Part shown: in pieces, positions 8,839-18,003 of the stretch
Layout: every line of letters starts with the position of its first letter
Position numbering within the stretch: the first letter of the stretch is position 1
Assembly (NCBI RefSeq): GCF_014199415.1
Contig: NZ_JACIJN010000006.1
Coordinates: 124,001-188,000, forward strand
DNA length: 64,000 bases
Source: Sphingomonas endophytica
Lineage (GTDB): Bacteria; Pseudomonadota; Alphaproteobacteria; Sphingomonadales; Sphingomonadaceae
Reading direction: 5' to 3'
Translations under genes and position numbers: made by a program
Notes under the pieces: generated by a model
Told to the model about the DNA's origin: nothing
The model's database searches: none
The model's input: only the letters and a program-made list of their open reading frames with translations

Positions 8839-10164
8839 ATGTCGCCTGCCTCTGACCGTCGTGCCCGGCGGTGGCATCGTGTCGCGCCGCGGCTGCTCGC
8901 GGCGACGGCGCTGTTCGCGGTCGGTGTGCCGGCCGCGCAGGCCCAGACGTCGCGCTCGGTGCTGGATACCGGCATCCCCTTCGACCTGCCCGACACCGAC
9001 CGCGTCACGGTCTTGCAGCGCCCGCATCCCGAATTGCAGGCGCTGGGCGTCCATGCCGGCGCGTTCCTGGTCTTTCCGCAGATCGATATGGCCGCCAACG
9101 CGACCAGCAACGTCTTCGGTGCGACGACCGATACCGTGTCGGACGCCTATGCGACGATCGCGCCGCGTATCGACGCGCGCAGCGACTGGTCGCGGCACCA
9201 GTTGCTGGCGCACGCACGCGGCACGTTCCGCCGCTATCTCGATTATCCGATCAAGAACGAGGACGGCTACGACATCGGCGTCGAAAGCCGGCTCGACATC
9301 TATGGTGATTCGAACCTGCGCGCGGCGGTGAACGCCGACCGCATCTACATCACGCAGCTCTCCGGCGACTTTCCGCGCTTCGCCGCGGCGTCGGTGCCGC
9401 TCGACCGGCAGGTGGCGTCGCTGCGCGGCACCTGGGCGTTCAACCGCCTGCAATTGATCGGCGACGTCAACGTCACGCGGCTGAACTACAGCGACACGCG
9501 CGCGCTCGACGGCTCGCTGATCGACCAGGACTATCTGGATCGCACCGCCACGCGGATGACCGCGCGCGCCGAATACAATATCTCGCCGGTCACCTCGTTG
9601 TTCGTGCAGGGCATCTATACGCTCCACGACTACAAGGTGGTCGATTTCGACTTCGATCGCAGCGGCGACGAACTGCGCGTGATCGGTGGCGCGGCGTTCG
9701 ACCTGACGCCGCTGATCCGCACCCGGCTCGGCGTCGGCTATCTGACGCGGCATTACGACACCGCCGGGATCCAGGATCTCAACGGCCTCGCGCTCGACGC
9801 GCAGGTCGATTATCTGGTCACCGACCTGACCACGATCACGCTGACCGCGCGCCGCGACGTGCGCGACGCGATCGTGCCGGGCTCGCCGGGCTATGTCGCC
9901 GCGCGGCTGACCGCGGAGATCGACCACGAATTGCTGCGCAGCCTGATCCTGATCGCACGCGCCGATCTGGAAAAGGACGACTTCTCGCGCATCGACCGCA
10001 ACGACACATTGTACCATGTCGGGGCGAGCGCGCTGTATACGCTCAACCGGTCGATGGTGCTGACGCCGTCGATCGACTATTCCAATCGCGACAGCCGCGG
10101 CGCGCAGATTGGACAACGCTTCAACGAACTACGCGCAGGGCTGAGCCTGACGCTGCGGCGCTGA
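8839..10164 (+). CDS. Outer-membrane beta-barrel protein (BBP2/PF10082-like)
   Basis: The protein has about 441 residues. The start is uncertain: GTG 8827, ATG 8830 and ATG 8839 are in frame, and 8839 is preferred because GGTGA lies 8 bases upstream. The signal peptide ends AAQAQ. The rest is rich in alternating aromatic and polar strands (for example LIGDVNVTRLNYSDTR) and ends with the strand RAGLSLTLRR, as expected of a barrel. Barrels of this family sit beside export lipoproteins in exopolysaccharide operons and may form or assist the outer-membrane exit. It lies 18 bases downstream of the Wza-type gene and 32 upstream of the kinase gene, probably in one operon. Confidence 0.8.
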   Translation: MSPASDRRARRWHRVAPRLLAATALFAVGVPAAQAQTSRSVLDTGIPFDLPDTDRVTVLQRPHPELQALGVHAGAFLVFPQIDMAANATSNVFGATTDTVSDAYATIAPRIDARSDWSRHQLLAHARGTFRRYLDYPIKNEDGYDIGVESRLDIYGDSNLRAAVNADRIYITQLSGDFPRFAAASVPLDRQVASLRGTWAFNRLQLIGDVNVTRLNYSDTRALDGSLIDQDYLDRTATRMTARAEYNISPVTSLFVQGIYTLHDYKVVDFDFDRSGDELRVIGGAAFDLTPLIRTRLGVGYLTRHYDTAGIQDLNGLALDAQVDYLVTDLTTITLTARRDVRDAIVPGSPGYVAARLTAEIDHELLRSLILIARADLEKDDFSRIDRNDTLYHVGASALYTLNRSMVLTPSIDYSNRDSRGAQIGQRFNELRAGLSLTLRR

Positions 10165-10196
10165 GCCGCGGCGAAGGCAGAACAAAAGGGTAAGCA

Positions 10197-12314
10197 ATGG
10201 CGGAAGCGACGAACATGCGGGCCGAGGAACGCCAGGATCTGGCCGGCCTCTTCTCGCGGCTGAAGCGGCATTTGCCGATCATCCTGGCGTGCGTCGTCGG
10301 GATGGTGGTGGCCGCCTGGGCGATCAGCAAGGTGCTGCCGCGCCGCTACACCGCCGCCGCGCAGCTCGAATATACGCCGCAGAGCGCGGTCGCCGGCGCG
10401 CCGCAGACGCAATTGTCGGACCTTGCGCGCGACGCGAAGATCGACGCCGAGGTGCAGACGATGAAGTCGCTGCCCGTCGCGACCCGCGTCGTCGAGCAGC
10501 TCAAGCTCGACCGCGACCCCGAATTGCGCGCCGCCGCCAAGGATTTCGCGACCGACGCCGCGACCGGGAAGCAGGCGATCGCCGGGGCGCTGCTCACCAA
10601 CCTGAACGCCGCGCGCGTCGGCACCACCTCGCTGTTCGAGGTCGGCTATACCGACAAGAACCCGCTCAAGGCGATGCAGATCGCCAATGCCTTCGCGCAG
10701 GCGTTCATGGCCGAGGATCTCGAAACCAAGGCATCCGAATACAAGGAAGTCGATTCGCGACTCAACGGCCAGCTCGACGAGCTGCGCCGCAAGGTGGAGC
10801 AGGCCGATGCCGCGGTGGCGGCCTTCCGGGTCCGCAACAACCTGCTCGGCCTTCCCGACTCGGTGACCGCCGAGCAGGAGATTTCCTCGATCCGCGGCGC
10901 GCTCGCCTCGGCGCGCGCCGAAGAGGCCGCCGCCCGCGCGCGCAGCGGCGCCAGCGGCTCGACGATCGTCGGCGGCGGCACCAACAGCCCGTACAGCACC
11001 GCCACCATGTCGTCGCTGCGCCAGCAGCGCGCGCAGGTCGCGGCGCGCGTCGCCGCGCTCCAGTCGCGTTATGGCGAGCGCTATCCGGCGCTGGCCGATG
11101 CACGCAAGGAACTCGACGCGATCGACGCGCAGCTCAGCCGCGAGATGCGCGACCTGTCGCGCTCGGCGGGCAATGCCTCGCAGGCCGCCGGATCGACCAC
11201 GGCCTCGCTGGAGGCGAGCCTCGCCGCCGCGCAGGCGCGCCTCGCCGGCAACGTCCGTGCCTCGGTCGAGCTCGCCGATCTGCAGCGCACCGCACAGAAC
11301 GCGCGCGACGCCTATCAGCAATTGCTCAACACCAGCACGCAGCAGAACGCGCAGCAGTCGATCGTCCGCCCGGACAGCCGCATCGCCGCCCCGGCGTCGC
11401 TGCCGCTGACCCCCAGCTCGCCGAACGTTCCGGTGCTGCTGTTCATGGGCGCGGTGCTCGGGCTCGCGATCGGTCTGGCCATCGCCTATGTCCGTGAGCG
11501 CTGGGTGCAGGGTCTCGACACGGTCGACGATATCGAGACGATGCTCGGGGTCGATTACTTCAACAGCGTGCCGACCCCGGCCAGCTCGATCGAGAAGCCG
11601 CGCACCAGCGATCCCGCCGAGGCGACGCTGCTCCACCCGCTGTCCGCGTATACCGAGGCGTATCGCAACCTCGCGACCAGCCTGAGCTTCACCGCCGCGT
11701 CGGTGCAGGGCGGCAAGATCCTCGGCATCACCTCGGCGCTGCCCAAGGAGGGCAAGACCACGACCTCGACCTCGGTCGCGCGCGTGCTCGCCACCGGCGG
11801 ATCGCGCACCTTGCTGCTCGACACCGATCTGCGCCGCCGCTCGGTGTCGGTCGCGCTCGCTCCGCAGGCGCGTATCGGGCTCGGCGAAGTGCTGGCCGGC
11901 ACCGCGACGCTCGACGACGTGATCGTGCGCGAAGAGCAGACCGGGCTCGAGGTGCTGCCACTCGCGCCGACCGCCGGAACCTCGTCGCACATCTTCGAGA
12001 CACCGGAGTTCAGCGCGCTGCTCGCCGAGCTGCGCCGCCGCTACGAACATGTCGTGGTCGATACCGCGCCGGTGCTCGCGGTCGCCGACACCCGCGTGCT
12101 CGCGCATCACTTCGACGCGCTCGCGCTGCTGGTCCGCTGGCGCTACACCCCGGCGCGCGCCGCGCGCGCCGCGCTGCACCAGATCTCATCGGTCGGCGCG
12201 GGCGTCACCGGCGTCGCGCTGACGATGGTCAACCTCAAGGTCCAGTCGCAGTCCGGCTTCGGCGATCCGTCGGGCTACGCCGATTACATGAAGGACTATT
12301 ACGCGCAGTCGTGA
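10197..12314 (+). CDS. Polysaccharide copolymerase / tyrosine autokinase (Wzc type)
   Basis: The 705-residue protein fuses a Wzz-type chain-length domain to a BY-kinase. A first membrane helix (LPIILACVVGMVVAAWA) is near residue 25, a long coiled-coil periplasmic region spans about 170-380, and the second helix (VPVLLFMGAVLGLAIGLAI) is near 410. The cytoplasmic kinase has Walker A PKEGKTTT near 520, Walker A' LLLDTDLRRR near 545, and a Walker B-like VVVDTAPV near 620. The C-terminus ends with a small tyrosine cluster (YADYMKDYY), the usual autophosphorylation tail. An AAGGG ribosome site precedes the ATG. It would control polymer length and couple polymerisation to export through the Wza-type lipoprotein. 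Confidence 0.93.
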   Translation: MAEATNMRAEERQDLAGLFSRLKRHLPIILACVVGMVVAAWAISKVLPRRYTAAAQLEYTPQSAVAGAPQTQLSDLARDAKIDAEVQTMKSLPVATRVVEQLKLDRDPELRAAAKDFATDAATGKQAIAGALLTNLNAARVGTTSLFEVGYTDKNPLKAMQIANAFAQAFMAEDLETKASEYKEVDSRLNGQLDELRRKVEQADAAVAAFRVRNNLLGLPDSVTAEQEISSIRGALASARAEEAAARARSGASGSTIVGGGTNSPYSTATMSSLRQQRAQVAARVAALQSRYGERYPALADARKELDAIDAQLSREMRDLSRSAGNASQAAGSTTASLEASLAAAQARLAGNVRASVELADLQRTAQNARDAYQQLLNTSTQQNAQQSIVRPDSRIAAPASLPLTPSSPNVPVLLFMGAVLGLAIGLAIAYVRERWVQGLDTVDDIETMLGVDYFNSVPTPASSIEKPRTSDPAEATLLHPLSAYTEAYRNLATSLSFTAASVQGGKILGITSALPKEGKTTTSTSVARVLATGGSRTLLLDTDLRRRSVSVALAPQARIGLGEVLAGTATLDDVIVREEQTGLEVLPLAPTAGTSSHIFETPEFSALLAELRRRYEHVVVDTAPVLAVADTRVLAHHFDALALLVRWRYTPARAARAALHQISSVGAGVTGVALTMVNLKVQSQSGFGDPSGYADYMKDYYAQS

Positions 12315-12348
12315 TCCGGCATCCACCGGATCACCAGCACGCCGCCCG

Positions 12349-13647
12349 ATGGCCTCTTTCCCTCTCCAGAGCCTGACCGGGCGGCTCCGCGACCGGCGGC
12401 TGGCGCGATTGTTCGCGCTGGCCGACCAAGGGTTCCAGGGCCTCGGGAGCATCGCCGCCAGCGCGATCCTCGGCCGCCACCTCGCCCCCGATGCGTTCGG
12501 TGCGGTCGGGGTCGCGATCGGCGCCTATTATTTCGTCGCGGGCTTCCACCGCTCGCTCATCACGCTGCCCTATGTCACCGAGCATCGCGACCACGGCGAC
12601 GTCGCCGACGATCGCCGCTACCATTCCGACTGGTGGTGGCTGAACGTCGCCGCGGCGCTGGTGCTGGCGGTCGGGCTGGTCGCGATCGCGGCGCTGGTGC
12701 AGGTCGCGCTGCCCGCGCAACGCTGGCTCGCCGAACCGCTGCTGCTCGGCGCGGGGATCACTCCGCCGCTGCTCGCTGCCGATTTCGTCCGCCGGTGGTT
12801 CTACAAGCAGGAGCGCGCGTGGCTGGCGGCGCTGGTCTCCGCGCTGTTCTTCGTCGCGCTGATCGGCGGGGCGCTGGTCGCCGCCACCATCCGCCCCGAT
12901 GCGGTCGCCGGTGCGCTGGCCTGGGGCGTGTCCGCGACCCTGGCGACGCTGTTCGCGCTGCTGCTGCTCCGCCCCGCCGCCCCCGCCGCGTCGCGCGCGT
13001 GGCGGCGCTTCGCCCCGCACGGCCGGTTCGCAGGCTGGCTGGCGCTCAACATCTTTCCCTATACGGTCTACAGCACCGCGACGGTCGTGATCCTGATCGG
13101 CGCGCTGCTCGGCCCCGGCGCGGCGGCGGTGTTCACCGCGGCGCGCACGCTCACCAACCCGGCGGTCAGCATCGTCTCGGCGATCGATTCGACCGACAAG
13201 CCCCGCGCCGCCGCCGCGCTCGCAAAGGATGGCGGGCCGGGGCTGCGGAGCGCGATCGGCAACACGCGCCGCACGCTGATCGTGCTGACCGGCGGCTATC
13301 TCGCGCTGGTCGCGCTGTTCGCGCATCCGCTGATCGCTTTGGTCTTCCACGGCCAGTATGCCGGGGTCGAACAGAACGTGCAGCTCCTGTGCGCCGCCTT
13401 CTTCCTGTTCTGCCTCAACCAGCCGTCGGAGACGCTGCTGATCGTGCTGCGCGCCAGCCGCACGATGTTCGTCACCCGCGCCGCCACTGCCCTGGTCACG
13501 CTCGCCGCGCTGGTGCTCGCGATCCCGCACGGCATCCCCGGCATGGCGATTGCGATCGCGGTCAGCCAGCTCGCCAATATCCTGTTGCTCACCATCGCCG
13601 AGCGCCACGCGCTCGGCCGCCTTGTTTCATCGGAGCCAACGGCATGA
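12349..13647 (+). CDS. Second polysaccharide flippase-like membrane protein
   Basis: This 432-residue protein has about 12 hydrophobic segments and the MOP-type N-terminus (DQGFQGLGSIAASAILGRHL, then an APDAFGAVGVAIGAYYF segment). It resembles the oligosaccharide-flippase family more weakly than the protein at 4371. It is the gene after the Wzc-type kinase, and its stop overlaps the next start (ATGA), which ties it to the following glycosyltransferase. It is the better candidate for the Wzx of this operon because it is embedded between the kinase and a glycosyltransferase. It is not obviously a polymerase: no long periplasmic loop of the Wzy type is apparent. Confidence 0.72.
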   Translation: MASFPLQSLTGRLRDRRLARLFALADQGFQGLGSIAASAILGRHLAPDAFGAVGVAIGAYYFVAGFHRSLITLPYVTEHRDHGDVADDRRYHSDWWWLNVAAALVLAVGLVAIAALVQVALPAQRWLAEPLLLGAGITPPLLAADFVRRWFYKQERAWLAALVSALFFVALIGGALVAATIRPDAVAGALAWGVSATLATLFALLLLRPAAPAASRAWRRFAPHGRFAGWLALNIFPYTVYSTATVVILIGALLGPGAAAVFTAARTLTNPAVSIVSAIDSTDKPRAAAALAKDGGPGLRSAIGNTRRTLIVLTGGYLALVALFAHPLIALVFHGQYAGVEQNVQLLCAAFFLFCLNQPSETLLIVLRASRTMFVTRAATALVTLAALVLAIPHGIPGMAIAIAVSQLANILLLTIAERHALGRLVSSEPTA

Positions 13648-14537
13648 CGATCCGCTTTTCCGTCGTGGTGCTCACCTACGCCCGCGACCAGATTCTCGCC
13701 GACACGCTGACCCGGCTCCACGACCGCCTCGGCGCGCGCGACGATTATGAGCTGATCCTCGTCGACAACAATGCCGAGCGCGGCACGCGCGAGACGCTGC
13801 TCGATCCCTTCCCGCACTGCCAGTATCTCTTCTCAGGGTTCAACAAGGGCGTCCACGCGCGCAACGACGGCTTCGACGCGGCGCGCGGCGAGTTCATCGT
13901 GCTGCTCGACGACGACGTGCTGGTCGAGACGCCGGACATGCTCGACCTGTTCGCCGCGCGCTTCGACGAGGACGACCGCCTCGGCGCGATCACCGTGCGC
14001 AAGCACGTCCGCGGCGAGACGCGCCGCCGCGTCGACCTGATCCCGCACACCCGCAAGGACGTCGACCTCACCCAGCCGTTCCTCACCTTCCGCTTCGTCG
14101 GCGGGTGCGTCGCGTTCCGCACCGCCTGCCTGCGCGAGGTTGGCGGCTTCCTGCCCGACTTCTTCTACGGGCTGGAGGAGATCGAGCTGTCGTACCGGAT
14201 CATCGATGCCGGCTGGCGGATCCGCTACGACCCCGCGATCAGCTGCGAGGAGCTGGAGCATCCCGCCGGGCGCGACGCCAAGAAGCGCGTCCAGACGCAG
14301 CGGCTGGCGAACAAATATATCATCAGCTATCTCCGGATGCCTTTCCCGGAGGTGCTGGTGAACGCCGCGCTCTTCACGCCCTATCTGCTGATGCGCCAGC
14401 GCGGCCAGGCCAGCGTCACCGGCGCGGTGCGCAAATTCCTTGACTGGCGCAAACGCAACGACCGGCCGCAGCGCAAGGCAATCTCGCGGCAGACCGCCGC
14501 CTATATCCGCGCATGCGGCGGCTCGGTGTGGAAATGA
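13644..14537 (+). CDS. Family 2 glycosyltransferase
   Basis: The protein has 297 residues. The ATG at 13644 overlaps the upstream stop, and the frame upstream of it is only the shifted flippase gene. GT2 fold: FSVVVLTYARD near the start, LILVDNNAERG, then ARGEFIVLLDDDVLVE with the DxD metal site near residue 88. A second block, RFVGGCVAFRTACLREVGGF with EEIELSYRI, carries the acidic acceptor-site residues. It has no membrane helix, so it is probably a cytosolic or peripheral enzyme adding one sugar to the lipid-linked repeat. It is followed by the GH16 gene with another ATGA overlap. Sugar specificity is unknown. Confidence 0.88.
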   Translation: MTIRFSVVVLTYARDQILADTLTRLHDRLGARDDYELILVDNNAERGTRETLLDPFPHCQYLFSGFNKGVHARNDGFDAARGEFIVLLDDDVLVETPDMLDLFAARFDEDDRLGAITVRKHVRGETRRRVDLIPHTRKDVDLTQPFLTFRFVGGCVAFRTACLREVGGFLPDFFYGLEEIELSYRIIDAGWRIRYDPAISCEELEHPAGRDAKKRVQTQRLANKYIISYLRMPFPEVLVNAALFTPYLLMRQRGQASVTGAVRKFLDWRKRNDRPQRKAISRQTAAYIRACGGSVWK

Positions 14538-15412
14538 TCGTGCGCATGGCGCTGCTCGCGGCGGCGATCTGGGCGGGCTGGTCCGCCACCCCGAACGGCG
14601 GTGCGGCGCTCGACCGCGCGCGGCTGCGTCCCGCCTTCGCCGAGGATTTCGACCGCGCGCCCGATTTCTGGCACGCCGAGAAGAACCCGAAGGGGCGCTG
14701 GAAGACCAATTACTGGTTCGGCGTCCAGCCGACCCGCGCTGAAAAGGGCTGGGAGCCGCGCACGCTCGTCCCGAACGGCGAACTGGAATATTACGGCGAT
14801 CCCGCCGAGGGCATGTCGGCGTTCGAGTGGCAGCCGGGCGTGCTGACGATCGCCGCGCGCCCCAATCCGTTCCGCGCCGATCCGATCACCAACCACCTGC
14901 CCTATCTGTCGGGGATGATCTCCAGCGAGCGGTCGTTCCATTTCACTTACGGCTATGTCGAGGCGCGCGTCGCCTTCCCGAGCGGCAAGGGCATCTGGCC
15001 GGCCTTCTGGCTGCTCCCGGTGCCGGCGGTGAAACAGGGCAAGCAGCAGCAGCCCGGCCCGCTCGAGATCGACATCTTCGAATCGATCGGCGAGCCCGGC
15101 AAACTCTATTTCACCTATTTCCCGGACCTGCCGAACAACCAGAAGAAGGGCGACGGGATGCCGTGGCAGAGCGGCACCGATCTGTCGCAATTCCATACCT
15201 ATGGCATGATGGTGACGCCCAAGGAGCTGGTCTGGTATTTCGACGACCGCGTCGTGCGCCGCGCGCCGAACAGGGATTATCACCAGCCGCTCTACATGAT
15301 CCTCAACCTCGCGATCGGCGGCACCTGGCCGGGCGCGCCGACCGCCGATCAGAAATGGCCGGCGCGGATGAAGATCGACTGGGTGCGCGGCTACCGGGTC
15401 GCCGGCCAGTGA
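14534..15412 (+). CDS. Glycoside hydrolase family 16 endoglycanase
   Basis: The protein has 292 residues with an N-terminal signal or anchor helix (MALLAAAIWAGWSA). The GH16 active-site signature EIDIFE (ExDxxE) is near residue 178, preceded by GKGIWPAFWLLP and followed by FHTYGMMVTPKELVWYFD, all typical of the family. It would cleave beta-1,3 or beta-1,4 linked glycans in the periplasm or outside the cell. Placement inside the exopolysaccharide operon suggests trimming or turnover of the polymer itself, as ExoK/ExsH-type glycanases do for succinoglycan. The start at 14534 overlaps the previous stop; ATG 14546 is an alternative. Confidence 0.9.
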   Translation: MIVRMALLAAAIWAGWSATPNGGAALDRARLRPAFAEDFDRAPDFWHAEKNPKGRWKTNYWFGVQPTRAEKGWEPRTLVPNGELEYYGDPAEGMSAFEWQPGVLTIAARPNPFRADPITNHLPYLSGMISSERSFHFTYGYVEARVAFPSGKGIWPAFWLLPVPAVKQGKQQQPGPLEIDIFESIGEPGKLYFTYFPDLPNNQKKGDGMPWQSGTDLSQFHTYGMMVTPKELVWYFDDRVVRRAPNRDYHQPLYMILNLAIGGTWPGAPTADQKWPARMKIDWVRGYRVAGQ

Positions 15413-16221
15413 CCGCCGTCTCGCGCCTCGGGCTGGGCGGCAGCAAGTTCGGCTCCTTCGCCAACCCCGCCCCCGCCGCCGACAGCGAGCGGCTGGTCCG
15501 CACCGCGCTCGACCTCGGCGTCACGCTGCTCGACACCGCCAGCATCTATGGCCAGGGCGACAGCGAGCGGATCATCGGCCGTGCGATCGCCGGGCGACGC
15601 GACGCGGCGTTCGTCGTCACCAAGGGCGGGCAGACCTTTTCCGCCAAATACCGGCTGCTGCGCACCGCCAAACCGCTGATCCGCGCGGTGCTCGCGCGGC
15701 GTGGCGGCGCGGGCAACGCGGTGACTGCGCAGCGCGCCGATGCGATCAGCGCCGACTGGCGGCCGCGCGTGATCGTCGCCAGTCTGGAGGCGTCGCTCAG
15801 GCGGCTGCGCACCGATCGCGTCGAGGCGTTCCTGCTCCACAGCCCGCCCGCGCATGTCGCCGCTGACGCCGAGCTGGCGCTGGCGCTGGTCGCCGCGCGC
15901 GCCAGCGGCAAGGCGCTGCGGATCGGCGTGTCGTGCGACGATCTCGCCACGCTCGACGCCGCGCTCGACCAGCCCGGCTATGACGTGCTGGAGCTGCCGT
16001 GGGACGTGCTCACCGCGCTCGGCAAGCGCGCCGAGACGATCCGCGCGCGCGGGCATCTGGTGCTCGCGCGCGAGGTGGTGACGCTGCAACCCGGCCTTAC
16101 CCCCGCGCAGGCGGTGGCGCGCGCGATCGCCCATCCCACGGTCGATTGCACCGTGGTCGGCACCGGCAAACCCGAGCATCTGCGCGCACTCGCTGCGATC
16201 GCACGGGGATCGGCGCGATGA
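15409..16221 (+). CDS. Aldo/keto reductase
   Basis: The protein has 270 residues from GTG 15409, which overlaps the GH16 stop (GTGA). Family features: SRLGLGGSKFGS at the N-terminus, ALDLGVTLLDTASIYGQGDSERIIG with the catalytic Asp and Tyr near residue 45, a VVTKGG strand with the catalytic Lys near 65, and VEAFLLHSP with the active-site His near 145. The C-terminal VVGTGKPEHL segment is the usual NADP phosphate site. An AKR translationally coupled to a GMC oxidoreductase in a polysaccharide operon suggests redox processing of a sugar, or of a precursor or substituent. The substrate is not known. Confidence 0.85.
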   Translation: MTAVSRLGLGGSKFGSFANPAPAADSERLVRTALDLGVTLLDTASIYGQGDSERIIGRAIAGRRDAAFVVTKGGQTFSAKYRLLRTAKPLIRAVLARRGGAGNAVTAQRADAISADWRPRVIVASLEASLRRLRTDRVEAFLLHSPPAHVAADAELALALVAARASGKALRIGVSCDDLATLDAALDQPGYDVLELPWDVLTALGKRAETIRARGHLVLAREVVTLQPGLTPAQAVARAIAHPTVDCTVVGTGKPEHLRALAAIARGSAR

Positions 16222-17891
16222 TCGTCGACGCGCGCCGCGCCGCCTTGCCCGCGCGGATCGCGGCCGATCTGGTGATCGTCGGCGCCGGCCCGGCCGGGAT
16301 CACGCTGGCGCTGACGCTGGAGGATGCCGGCTGGGACGTCATGCTGGTCGAGGCCGGTGGCGACAAGTTCGACAAGGCCGGGCAGGATTTCCTGCGCGCG
16401 CAGACGGTTTCCCCGGCGTCGCACTCGCCCGGCGAAATGTACCGACGCCGCCAGTTCGGCGGCACCAGCGCGGTATGGGGCGGGCGCTGCATTCCGTTCG
16501 ATCCGATCGATTTCGAGACGCGCGACTGGATGCCCGCCGCGCGCTGGCCGATCGCGCACGAAGAGATCGCGCGCTTCTACCCGCAAGCGATGGCGCTCGC
16601 CGAGGCGGGGGCACTCGACGTCACCGCCGCCGCCGCCGACCCGCGCGAGGCCGATCCCGCGCTTCCCGGCACCGGCGGCGATGCGATCACCGAGCGCGTC
16701 GAGCGGTTCAGCCACCCGACCGATTTCGGCGGCTGGTATCGCAAGCGGCTCGCCGCCGCGCCGCGGCTGCGCGTCCTCACCAACGCGCCCGTAGACCAGA
16801 TCCTCACCGCCGACGACGGCGCGGTCGCCAGCGGCGTCCGCCTGCGCCTGCCCGATGGCGCGAAGGTGACGGTCGCCGCACCGCGCGTCGTCATCGCCGC
16901 GGGCGGGATCGAGACCGCGCGGCTGCTGCTCGCCAGCGACGAGGCGCGCGGCTGCGGGCTCGGCAACGAGCACGATCTGGTCGGGCGCTATTACCAATGC
17001 CATCTGGAGGGTACGCTCGGCTCGATCGCCTTCCACCCGCCCGCCGGGCACGACCGCTTCGACTATTTCCGCTCGCACGACGGCATCTATTGCCGCCGCT
17101 ATCTGTGGCTGTCGCCCGAGGCGCAGCGGCGCGAGCGGCTCGCGAACATGGTGCTGCGCCCCGCGCACCCCAGCATCGTCGACCCCGCGCACCGCCATCC
17201 CGTGCTGTCGGCGATGTACCTCGCCAAGAACATGATCGTTCCCGAATATGCGCGCAAGATGACCGCGCTGGAGCATGACGCGCGTGCGCAGCGCGGCGGC
17301 TCGTCGGCGTCGTTCCATGCCGCGCATTTCCGCAACGTGCTGCTCGGCGCGCCGCGGCTGGCGGGGTTTGCGCTCGACTGGACGCGCCGCCGCATCCTCG
17401 CGCAGCGCAAGCTGCCGAGCGTGCTGCTCGCCGAACCGGGCGGCGTTTACCCGCTCGACCTCAACGGCGAGCAGGAGCCGCACCGCGACAGCCGCGTGAT
17501 GCTCGGCAACGAGATCGACGGCGCGGGCATGCGCCGCGCGATCATCGACTGGCGCTGCACCGCGGCGGACCGCGCGCGGATGATCGCGGGCGTGCGCGTG
17601 ATCGCGGCGGCGGTGAACCGCAGCGGCCTGGCGACGATCACGCTGACCGATGACGAGGCGCAGGCGTGGAGCGACCATCCGGTGCCGGTCGGCGGTCATC
17701 ATATCGGCACCGCGCGTATGGCGGCGACTGCGGCGGACGGCGTGTGCGACGCCAATGCCGAGCTTTTCGGGACGCGCGGCGTGTTCATCGCCGGCGCGGC
17801 GAGCTTTCCGACCTCGAGCTTCGCCAATCCGACGCTGACGCTGCTCGCGCAGACCCTGCGGCTGGCGGAGCATCTGCGCAGCGCGCGCTGA
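16218..17891 (+). CDS. GMC-fold FAD-dependent oxidoreductase
   Basis: The protein has 557 residues from ATG 16218, overlapping the AKR stop. The dinucleotide motif VIVGAGPAGI is near residue 20 and VEAGGDKFD closes the Rossmann strand. GGTSAVWGGRC near 80 is the GMC flavin-contact loop. Near the C-terminus HHIGTARM carries the catalytic His, and GVFIAGAASFPTSSFANPTLT is the family signature. There is no signal peptide, so it is probably cytoplasmic or membrane-associated. It is the last gene of a chain with four consecutive start-stop overlaps beginning with the flippase at 12349, implying co-translation. It may oxidise a sugar hydroxyl, but this is inference from fold and context. Confidence 0.85.
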   Translation: MIVDARRAALPARIAADLVIVGAGPAGITLALTLEDAGWDVMLVEAGGDKFDKAGQDFLRAQTVSPASHSPGEMYRRRQFGGTSAVWGGRCIPFDPIDFETRDWMPAARWPIAHEEIARFYPQAMALAEAGALDVTAAAADPREADPALPGTGGDAITERVERFSHPTDFGGWYRKRLAAAPRLRVLTNAPVDQILTADDGAVASGVRLRLPDGAKVTVAAPRVVIAAGGIETARLLLASDEARGCGLGNEHDLVGRYYQCHLEGTLGSIAFHPPAGHDRFDYFRSHDGIYCRRYLWLSPEAQRRERLANMVLRPAHPSIVDPAHRHPVLSAMYLAKNMIVPEYARKMTALEHDARAQRGGSSASFHAAHFRNVLLGAPRLAGFALDWTRRRILAQRKLPSVLLAEPGGVYPLDLNGEQEPHRDSRVMLGNEIDGAGMRRAIIDWRCTAADRARMIAGVRVIAAAVNRSGLATITLTDDEAQAWSDHPVPVGGHHIGTARMAATAADGVCDANAELFGTRGVFIAGAASFPTSSFANPTLTLLAQTLRLAEHLRSAR

Positions 17892-18003
17892 CCCGCTCGC
17901 TCCAAAGCGGGACAGGCGCATCTCTGTCGTCAGACCGTCCCGCGATCGTCACGACCACGTAACAGCGAGGCGCCAGCGCAACGGTTAACAGGAGATTAAC
18001 CCG

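Noticed and set aside
10077..12179. 700-codon open frame antisense to the Wzc-type kinase gene
   Set aside because: Arg/Gly/Asp-rich composition without domains, opposite a well-supported gene; a codon-phase artefact of GC-rich DNA.
17893..17912. Hairpin CCCGCT / AGCGGG after the GMC gene as a terminator
   Set aside because: The stem is only 6 bases with an 8-base loop and no T run follows.
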